Origin: JAVVUQ01 sp036653075
Lineage (GTDB): Bacteria > Bacillota > Clostridia > Christensenellales > CAG-314
DNA length: 10,696 nt
Direction: 5' to 3'
Assembly: GCA_036653075.1 (NCBI GenBank)
Contig: JAVVUQ010000055.1
Coordinates: forward strand, 1 to 10,696
Shown: piece by piece, positions 4,742 through 10,696 of the stretch
How positions within the stretch are numbered: the first letter of the stretch is position 1
Layout: each line of letters starts with the position of its first letter
Notes under the pieces: model-generated
The model's database searches: none
What the model was told of the DNA's origin: nothing
What the model saw: only the letters and a program-made list of their open reading frames with translations
Made by a program: the position numbers and the translations under genes

Positions 4742-5512
4742 TCAATTAAATGTAGTAAAATCTGGAAAATTTATAGGTTGAGATAATTTGCTAAAAACAA
4801 GCGAGGAAGATGACGCTATTTCATTTACGCTTATATTAGTAGAGCGATTATATTTTAATGTTAGCGAAAGGAGTTCATCATCTATTGTTTCGGCGATTAT
4901 TTCCAAGCCATAGGCATCGTGACCCAACACCGAAACAGATTGTGATGGAGTAAAAACAACTTTATAATATAGTATTTTATTCTGTTGTTTTATCATTAGC
5001 TTTTCAAACATCGTCGCTTTAAAAGCAACTAAATACTTATTATAATCGCCAATATAGTTTGTTTTCATTTGAGCAAAATCAAATGAATTTTTTATATCTG
5101 TAACGACTTTTATATTTTCTCCGCTATTTTTTTCTGTGTACAACTTTTTATTTACGTACCAATTTTTTTCGTAATAGCCATCGCCATTCACTATATGGTA
5201 ATGTTGCATTTTAAAATTGTCGTACTTTTTGCCCTCAATTAAAATAGTATTTTCAATTGTTTTTTCGTCTTCGTATATTTGTTTGTATTTAATTTCTGTT
5301 GCTTTCCAGCCATCTACTTTTGATATAAATTTAACTAAATCTTTTGAGTATTGGCTGTTTTCTCCGCCTTTTACGTATTTATAGTCAAAATCTCTTTGAA
5401 AAACTCCAGCTGTTATCAAACATAATATAACCGCTGTTATAATAAACATAACTATGGCGTATATAGTTATTCTATTTTTTTTCACTTTTAAAAATTCTTT
5501 AATTTTTACCAT
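4742..5512 (-). CDS. Membrane-anchored extracytoplasmic protein of unknown function (exporter partner)
   Basis: A 256-residue protein I cannot assign to a family with confidence. A basic N terminus (KVKKNR) precedes one membrane helix (about 15-37), with no lipobox, so about 215 residues should lie outside the cell. That part is rich in Lys, Tyr, Asn and alternating hydrophobic residues, suggesting a mostly beta fold. The end (LSLTLKYNRST ... SSLVFSKLSQPINFPDF) recalls the final strands of LolA/LprG-like lipid-binding folds, but this is a guess by eye. The start ATG 5512 has only a weak AGGTG about 10 nt upstream. The gene follows the ABC exporter gene after 36 bp with no promoter or terminator visible between them, so the two are probably one operon and the product may assist or receive the exported substrate. 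Confidence 0.7.
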   Translation of the reverse strand: MVKIKEFLKVKKNRITIYAIVMFIITAVILCLITAGVFQRDFDYKYVKGGENSQYSKDLVKFISKVDGWKATEIKYKQIYEDEKTIENTILIEGKKYDNFKMQHYHIVNGDGYYEKNWYVNKKLYTEKNSGENIKVVTDIKNSFDFAQMKTNYIGDYNKYLVAFKATMFEKLMIKQQNKILYYKVVFTPSQSVSVLGHDAYGLEIIAETIDDELLSLTLKYNRSTNISVNEIASSSSLVFSKLSQPINFPDFTTFN

Positions 5513-5548
5513 CTACTATAAACACCTAAACAATTTTAAATTTTTATA

Positions 5549-7318
5549 TTAATTAAGTCTACCAATTGAAATGCTTAAATCGTACAATTTTTTATATAGA
5601 CCGCCTTTTTCTATTAATTGTGCGTGACTACCGCTTTCAATTACGCCGTTTTCTGTTAAAACGATGATATTGTTTGCGTTTCTAATAGTTGATAGACGAT
5701 GAGCGATAACAATTGCTGTTCTACCGTGCGCTAATTTATCCAAAGATTCTTGCACTAACATTTCGCTTTCGTTGTCAAGCGAGCTTGTCGCTTCGTCTAA
5801 AATTAATATAGGCGGATTTTTTAAAAATACACGAGCAATTGATATTCTCTGTTTTTGACCGCCTGATAATTTTACGCCTCTTTCGCCCACATAGCTATTG
5901 TATCCGTTTGGCATTTTTTCAATAAACTCATTAGCGCCTGCCATTACCGCAGCCCTTTTTATTTCTTCAAAAGTTGCGCCTATTTTACCATATTCAATAT
6001 TTTCAGCAATTGTACCCCAAAACATAAACACATCTTGTTGTACCATACCTATATTTTTACGCAAACTTTCCATAGTTAAATCTCTGATATCATTTCCATC
6101 GATAGTTATTGTTCCGTCGCTTATATCATAAAATCTTGGAATTAAGTTAGCAATTGTTGATTTTCCGCTTCCGCTCGGGCCGACTATTGCAACGGTTTCG
6201 CCCTGATGCACTTTGATTTTTATATTCGATAATACATTTGCCGAATCTTGAGCGTATTTAAATGTTATATTGTTTAATTCGATTTCGCCCTTCACATTTT
6301 CAAGTTCTTTCGCATTTGGTTTATTTTCGAGAATTGGCGGAGTATCGATTATATCTTGATATCTCTCAAACGCTGTAATTCCCTGTTGGAATTGCTCAGC
6401 ATATTCCGCAACCATACGTACTGATGTAATTAAAGTAGTAGCGTAAAGCAAATACTCGATAAACACTGATGCGTCCAATTTTAAATAACTACCAAAAATA
6501 ACAATAGTTACATAAATCAACGCTTCGAAAAATCTCATTCCGCCTTGGAAAAATGCCATAAAATGATAATTTCGCTTTTTAATACTTAAAAACTTTTCGT
6601 TTCCTTTATCAAATTTTCTTTGTTCAATATATTCGTTATTGAAACTCTTTACTACCCTTATTCCACCTAAGGTATCTTCGGCTTGAGCGTTTATTTCTGC
6701 CATCTGCGCACGGCTTTGCTTAAAAATAGTACGCATTTTAACGTTGTATTTTACACCGAAAATCATCATAACAGGTAGCATTACAAATAAACATAGCGTC
6801 AACATCCAATATTGCGTATGAAATACTAAAAGTATTACTAATGAGCCTAATATTTTAAGTCCAGCCACAAAAAACTCTTCTGGGCAATGATGTGAAAATT
6901 CTGTTATATCAAACAAATCTGTTGTCAATCGGCTCATTAAAGAGCCTACTTTTACATTATCAAAATATCTATGCGGCATTGTAGTTAAATGTCTAAACAA
7001 ATTACTACGCAAATCTCGTTCAATTTTTGCGCCCATAATATGTCCATATTTTGTTATAAAATATTTACTTAATACTTCAACTAACTTGAAAATAATTAAC
7101 AACAGCCCTATCCATAATATCGGCGTAAAATTTCCCGATGGCAAATATTCTCCTGTAATTATTCCTACCATTCGAGGAAATACCAATTCAGACGCTGTCG
7201 CTAAAACTACACAGAATAAATCAAATAAAAAAATCCCTTTATACGGCTTATAATAAGGAATAAAGTCCTTAACTGACTGCCACGTCGTTTTTTCTTGACT
7301 TAATTTTTTCTCCGCCAT
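5549..7318 (-). CDS. ABC exporter half-transporter (fused permease and ATPase)
   Basis: A 589-residue type IV ABC exporter subunit. The membrane domain (about 25-320) has six predicted helices and the family block FDNVKVGSLMSRLTTD (119-134). The ATPase domain follows: A-loop Y355, Walker A GPSGSGKST (380-388, K386), Q-loop Q428, signature LSGGQ (484-488), Walker B ILILDE (504-509, catalytic E509), D-loop SSLD, and H-loop H540. All catalytic residues are present, so it should be active, as a homodimer or with a partner encoded elsewhere, since no second half-transporter is adjacent. The substrate is unknown: candidates are lipids, drugs or peptides. ATG 7318 has TAGGAG close upstream. It is the first gene of a probable two-gene operon with the anchored protein. 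In the Q-loop region FMFWGTI has Trp where Ser or Asn is usual. Confidence 0.95.
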   Translation of the reverse strand: MAEKKLSQEKTTWQSVKDFIPYYKPYKGIFLFDLFCVVLATASELVFPRMVGIITGEYLPSGNFTPILWIGLLLIIFKLVEVLSKYFITKYGHIMGAKIERDLRSNLFRHLTTMPHRYFDNVKVGSLMSRLTTDLFDITEFSHHCPEEFFVAGLKILGSLVILLVFHTQYWMLTLCLFVMLPVMMIFGVKYNVKMRTIFKQSRAQMAEINAQAEDTLGGIRVVKSFNNEYIEQRKFDKGNEKFLSIKKRNYHFMAFFQGGMRFFEALIYVTIVIFGSYLKLDASVFIEYLLYATTLITSVRMVAEYAEQFQQGITAFERYQDIIDTPPILENKPNAKELENVKGEIELNNITFKYAQDSANVLSNIKIKVHQGETVAIVGPSGSGKSTIANLIPRFYDISDGTITIDGNDIRDLTMESLRKNIGMVQQDVFMFWGTIAENIEYGKIGATFEEIKRAAVMAGANEFIEKMPNGYNSYVGERGVKLSGGQKQRISIARVFLKNPPILILDEATSSLDNESEMLVQESLDKLAHGRTAIVIAHRLSTIRNANNIIVLTENGVIESGSHAQLIEKGGLYKKLYDLSISIGRLN

Positions 7319-7346
7319 AATTACTCTCCTAAATCGCTATCGTATA

Positions 7347-7375
7347 ATACTACATCATTATAGATAGTAAGTCAA
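7347..7375 (-). promoter_or_regulatory. Promoter of the ABC exporter operon
   Basis: On the minus strand TTGACT (7370-7375) and TAGTAT (7347-7352) are 17 bp apart, with a start near 7340 and a leader of about 22 nt. The -35 is strong and the -10 moderate. No GC-stemmed terminator for the upstream yhaN-like gene is seen in the 131-bp gap. Confidence 0.45.
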
Positions 7376-7449
7376 TTATATTCAACGCTTTGTCTATAAT
7401 CGTTATATATAATATAATTTCTTCATCCATATTTATGATTTGATAAACT

Positions 7450-9912
7450 TTATTGTCTATAACAAGTTAAATAAATTATTTGAGTTGAATCGCTCATTTC
7501 CATTAAAAGCTTTTTTATAGCGCTATATTTTTCGTCGTCTAATTCGGTAAAACAATCATCTAAAATTATAAAAGGTAATTTGTCTTTGAACATACTTTCC
7601 ATTAAACTCAATCTCAATCCAAAATACATTAATTCTTTTGTGCCATTGCTAAAATAATTTAAATCTCTGCTCAAACCCTCTTGCGTTAACTCCAATTTAA
7701 AATTTTTGTCTAAATTAATCGATGGATAGACATTGGGCGATGTTTCCTCTAAATAAGCAGTAAAACTATCCCGCATTTGCGGCATATAATTTCCAGCAAG
7801 TATCGTTTCCGCCTGCTTTAAAAATTCCATCGTCTTAATCGTATTTTCAAGCTTCCTACTCGTTTGCTTTATCTTTTCCCTTAGTTGCGTTTCAGTTTCA
7901 ATGATTTCAGCTATATCTGCTATTGATTTACGCTTTTCCCTTATTTCCGTCTTTAACGCTGTCACATTATTTTCTGTATTTCTAATAATTGTATCTATAT
8001 TATTTAATTCAGCTACCTTATCAGCAACACTTTCCCTTTCATCTACATCATTTTTTAAAAACTCCGACACATTACTTTTAACTATAAAGTTTTCTTGAAT
8101 CCATTGCTCTTTCCCTTCAATTAACTTCTTTTCTTCTTCAATTTGCGTCTGCGCTTGCATTATCTTTAATTCTAATTGCTTGCCTTCTTCTCTAAATTCA
8201 TCAATTTTATCCTTTATTTCTTCGTAAAACTTCCGATTGAAACTACTCGCTTGCTCAATTTCGTTTATCATAGACTCTTTGTACTCATCATAGTTTTTTT
8301 CAGCTTCAATTACACTATTTTTTAACTCTTTTTGTATCGATATTTGCACTCTTATACTGTTACTTAACCCTTTAAAATCATTGATATCTAACAATTTACC
8401 CTCTGTAACGCTTGTATTATTTTCGCTATTATATAAATTCTTACTATCATTGACTTCAATACCTATATTTTTATACTTTGCGATTATTTCCATAGTTGAG
8501 TTTAACGCAATTTCTTCTAATTTTTTTATTGATGATTCTAATATTTCTTCTTTCATTTTTAATTCGCCATTTTTTTCGTCATAATAAAATAGCTTTTCGC
8601 TGTAAACTTTTGATTCTTTGACAATAAATAATGTAATTACAATAAAACCAATTGCAAAAACAACAGTTAAAGTTATCCATAAAGCCGTAAGATTCATTAT
8701 CATTATAATAAAGCAAACTAACGTTGTGATTGCGACCGCTAAAGCTACAAACCATTTAGTTTTTTTCTGTTTTATCGGCATTTTCAATTCTGTTGTTTGT
8801 GTTTGTAATTGCGTCACAGATTCGTTCATTTCTTTAATTTTATCATCGCATTTATCTTTCTGTTCAAATAAATTGTCAATTTCGTTTAGTGTTTCAAAAG
8901 ACGGAATTACTTTATATTCGGTAGGATAATTTTTATATTTTTCGCTTTGAATTTTTATTTCATTTTGCAGTCTTTCCACTTCATTTAATATTGGCAAATA
9001 CTCTTTTTTCTGTTCTTGTTTTTCCATAACAGATAACAACTCTACCGATTTTGCTTCTTGATGTTCTTTTTCAGTAATTAATTGCTTAATCTTAATCTTA
9101 TTATCATTCATTTCCTCTTTAATTTTTAACAATTTTTGTATTTCATTTTGCGCTTCTATTTCTAATTCAACCGCTTTTTGAACTTCTATGGCTTTTTGAG
9201 CGCATTTTCTTTTTTCTATTAAGGTTGACTGTTGCTGTTTTAATTGATTTAACGCAACCGCCATTTCATCAATTTCGTATAATGCTTTTTCCGTCCCTTC
9301 TTTTTTGTATATAATCTCGCTCAGTTGAGTTTTAAGTTCGTCAATGTATCCTCTTTTCCCCGTCTTAAACATTGTTTGTCTATATAAGTCCAACTTCTTT
9401 ATGGCGGCGTCCGCTTTTATACTATCCACGTCGCTAAGCATTTCTGTAAGTTTACGTGAAATACTATCGGTATTTATAATTTTTACATTATTTTGTGGAA
9501 CATACACGCACCTATAAAAAGCGTCGCTATCTATTCCAAATAAATTTTCGCCAATTTCATCGCCGAACTTGTCCGTTTTTTCGTTGTTTTTAACATTGTA
9601 TACGACAACTTTATCCTCAGTTATCCCTTTACCAAATTTTCTCTCTATTCTGTACGTTTCTTCGTCTTTTTCAAATACCAACGACCCGCCATAATTACAC
9701 TTTGACCAAGGCTCATATTTTTTTCTCGGATTTTCTTCTAAATCACTTTTTCTACTTACTGGCATACCGTAAAACATTGCCGTTATAAACGCCGCTATCG
9801 TTGTCTTTCCATATCCGTTAGGCTGCATAATTGTATTAAAACCATCATTAAATTGCATTTTATAATCTCTAAGCTTACCAAATCCTACTATATCTATCTT
9901 ATCGATTTTCAT
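7450..9912 (-). CDS. yhaN: YhaN-like SbcC/Rad50-family ATPase with internal membrane hairpin
   Basis: An 820-residue protein laid out as a split ATPase. The N-terminal lobe has MKIDKIDIVGFGKL, a Walker A-like loop QPNGYGKTT (30-38, K36, T37) and the Q-loop VPQNN (Q140). A coiled coil (about 190-380) leads to two adjacent membrane helices (about 386-432), then a second coiled coil (about 440-740). The C-terminal lobe has signature FSNGTKE (S755), Walker B FIILDD (781-786) and D-loop ELDDEK. This is the architecture of YhaN, partner of the YhaO nuclease in Bacillus. Three positions differ from the SbcC consensus: Gln30 replaces the first Walker A Gly, SNG replaces SGG, and Asp786 replaces the catalytic Glu. 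I believe the first and last occur in YhaN relatives too. AGAGGTGG just upstream and an ATGA overlap (9909-9912) couple it to the yhaO-like gene. The job, presumably DNA end processing, is inferred from the family. Confidence 0.9.
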   Translation of the reverse strand: MKIDKIDIVGFGKLRDYKMQFNDGFNTIMQPNGYGKTTIAAFITAMFYGMPVSRKSDLEENPRKKYEPWSKCNYGGSLVFEKDEETYRIERKFGKGITEDKVVVYNVKNNEKTDKFGDEIGENLFGIDSDAFYRCVYVPQNNVKIINTDSISRKLTEMLSDVDSIKADAAIKKLDLYRQTMFKTGKRGYIDELKTQLSEIIYKKEGTEKALYEIDEMAVALNQLKQQQSTLIEKRKCAQKAIEVQKAVELEIEAQNEIQKLLKIKEEMNDNKIKIKQLITEKEHQEAKSVELLSVMEKQEQKKEYLPILNEVERLQNEIKIQSEKYKNYPTEYKVIPSFETLNEIDNLFEQKDKCDDKIKEMNESVTQLQTQTTELKMPIKQKKTKWFVALAVAITTLVCFIIMIMNLTALWITLTVVFAIGFIVITLFIVKESKVYSEKLFYYDEKNGELKMKEEILESSIKKLEEIALNSTMEIIAKYKNIGIEVNDSKNLYNSENNTSVTEGKLLDINDFKGLSNSIRVQISIQKELKNSVIEAEKNYDEYKESMINEIEQASSFNRKFYEEIKDKIDEFREEGKQLELKIMQAQTQIEEEKKLIEGKEQWIQENFIVKSNVSEFLKNDVDERESVADKVAELNNIDTIIRNTENNVTALKTEIREKRKSIADIAEIIETETQLREKIKQTSRKLENTIKTMEFLKQAETILAGNYMPQMRDSFTAYLEETSPNVYPSINLDKNFKLELTQEGLSRDLNYFSNGTKELMYFGLRLSLMESMFKDKLPFIILDDCFTELDDEKYSAIKKLLMEMSDSTQIIYLTCYRQ

Positions 9913-10696
9913 TTGTCCACCTCTTGACCCGACAACGCCAAATATCCATATCTTAAAATTTCATCCTTGTCCGATTGCGGTAACAATGACGCTTTAACCA
10001 ATTTTTCAAATTCACTGTATAACGACAATTTCGAAAATGTAGTCGCAAACTTTGTTTCATCTTCAATTTTAATATAAAAAAAGATTTTATCCTTCATTAT
10101 TTGCTTTTGCGCAAACTCAGTGTCAATATGCGCATCTCCACTTACACCCTTTAATGTAACCTTAACCGCATCATTAACTCCCGCTCCCTCTTTTTTAGCC
10201 GCTTCTATTACTACTTCAACTAAACTCTTAGCATTTTTACTTATATCAACGCTTATATCATAAAATCTATGCCCTTCAATCTTCCTAAAACTTGTTAAGC
10301 ACTTTCCATCTTCTATTTCTAATTCAACATATCCCTTTTCTCCCGTTTCATCAAACCCTCTTGCGCACGGCGTACCACACATTACCCACTCGCCTCGCCC
10401 AGCTTTTCCACTATTATATGTATGATAATGCCCTAACGCTAAATAATCACACGCCTTGTCTTGCAACCACTGTACGTTAACTGCATATTCATCATCACTT
10501 CCATATAACAACGGCGCCGCATGCGCCATAACTATATTAAATTTGCCCTCCGCTAATTTCAATCCCTTCCAATCTTCCATTGTCGGCCTTTCCGCCGCCG
10601 TCAATACTACCCCTTTCCCTATTTCTATACTCGAAAATTTGTCACCAAACATCTTGACATTATTAGGAAAATTCATCATCATCTCTTTTGGCATCT
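9909..10696 (-). CDS. yhaO: YhaO/SbcD-like metallophosphoesterase, 5' end beyond the window
   Basis: The C-terminal 262 or so residues of a calcineurin-like nuclease. The N-terminal metal ligands (the DxH, GD and GNHD motifs) are absent because the gene runs off the right edge; the Met codon at 10694 is internal. What remains includes IVMAHAAPLL, carrying one metal-ligand His, then the GHxH motif in DYLALGHYHTY and the Mre11/SbcD-type block GEWVMCGTPCARGFDETGEKGYVELE. A capping domain follows (KIEGHRFYDISVDIS ...) and an acidic C-terminal helix ending SGQEVDK. The family is a Mn-dependent DNA exonuclease/endonuclease that works with an SbcC-like ATPase, encoded here directly downstream with a 4-bp overlap. 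Its promoter lies outside the window. The family call is firm; whether it is an active enzyme cannot be checked without the missing N terminus. Confidence 0.9.
   Translation of the reverse strand, partial: MPKEMMMNFPNNVKMFGDKFSSIEIGKGVVLTAAERPTMEDWKGLKLAEGKFNIVMAHAAPLLYGSDDEYAVNVQWLQDKACDYLALGHYHTYNSGKAGRGEWVMCGTPCARGFDETGEKGYVELEIEDGKCLTSFRKIEGHRFYDISVDISKNAKSLVEVVIEAAKKEGAGVNDAVKVTLKGVSGDAHIDTEFAQKQIMKDKIFFYIKIEDETKFATTFSKLSLYSEFEKLVKASLLPQSDKDEILRYGYLALSGQEVDK
9914..9923 (-). promoter_or_regulatory. Ribosome binding site of the yhaN-like gene
   Basis: AGAGGTGG lies a few nt before the ATG at 9912, inside the last codons of the yhaO-like gene, so translation of the ATPase has its own strong initiation signal besides the ATGA coupling. 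Confidence 0.7.

Noticed and set aside
5898..6131. Plus-strand open frame inside the ABC exporter gene
   Set aside because: It is antisense to the ATPase domain, whose Walker, signature and Q-loop motifs confirm the minus strand as coding.
7390..7462. 10-bp direct repeat TTGTCTATAA flanking the start of the intergenic gap
   Set aside because: One copy is in the last codons of the yhaN-like gene; no mobile element lies between the copies, so it is probably coincidence.
8381..8929. Plus-strand open frames within the yhaN-like gene
   Set aside because: They arise opposite the coiled-coil and membrane-hairpin codons; the minus-strand frame is continuous over 820 codons with ATPase motifs at both ends.
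10292..10480. Plus-strand open frame opposite the yhaO-like gene
   Set aside because: It is antisense to the conserved GHxH region and has no ribosome site.

Overview
The window is AT-rich (roughly 30% GC by eye). It has strong AGGAG/GGAGG ribosome binding sites, sigma-A-type promoters and gene families typical of Clostridia: DUF421 with DUF4363, a FolT-like ECF S component, and a YhaO/YhaN pair. I read it as the chromosome of a low-GC Firmicute, probably an anaerobic clostridium; I cannot name a genus. There is no rRNA, tRNA, insertion sequence, phage gene or CRISPR array.

Layout, left to right. (1) 1-783, minus: a nearly complete RlmA-type 23S rRNA guanine-N1 methyltransferase, cut at its C terminus by the window edge. 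Its promoter region (about 800-910) carries three 24-bp tandem repeats. (2) 920-2019, minus: a two-gene operon of a DUF421 (YetF-like) membrane protein and a DUF4363 protein, translationally coupled through ATGA. (3) 2295-2867, plus: a folate-family ECF transporter S component, divergent from the operon. (4) 3012-3389, plus: a MazG-like NTP pyrophosphohydrolase. (5) 3390-3659: a convergent junction with a perfect 3 x 26-bp tandem repeat abutting an intrinsic terminator. (6) 3660-4464, minus: a small lipoprotein with a degenerate InlB-B-like repeat, preceded by a bacterial PH-domain protein; each has its own plausible promoter. (7) 4742-7318, minus: an ABC exporter half-transporter followed after 36 bp by a membrane-anchored extracytoplasmic protein of unknown function. 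(8) 7450-10696, minus: a YhaN-like SbcC/Rad50-family ATPase and, upstream and overlapping by 4 bp, the C-terminal part of its YhaO-like nuclease partner, cut by the right edge.

Three units look functionally joined: YhaO/YhaN (a nuclease-ATPase complex that appears membrane-tethered), DUF421/DUF4363 (an envelope pair), and the ABC exporter with its anchored partner. The rest are single housekeeping or envelope genes. The points most worth a second look are the transmembrane hairpin placed midway in the YhaN coiled coil where SbcC/Rad50 carry a zinc hook, the uncharacterised exporter partner, the promoter-embedded repeats at 830-901, and the 5'-terminal hairpin leader of the lipoprotein mRNA. 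No clearly new multi-gene system such as a defence island or biosynthetic cluster is evident.
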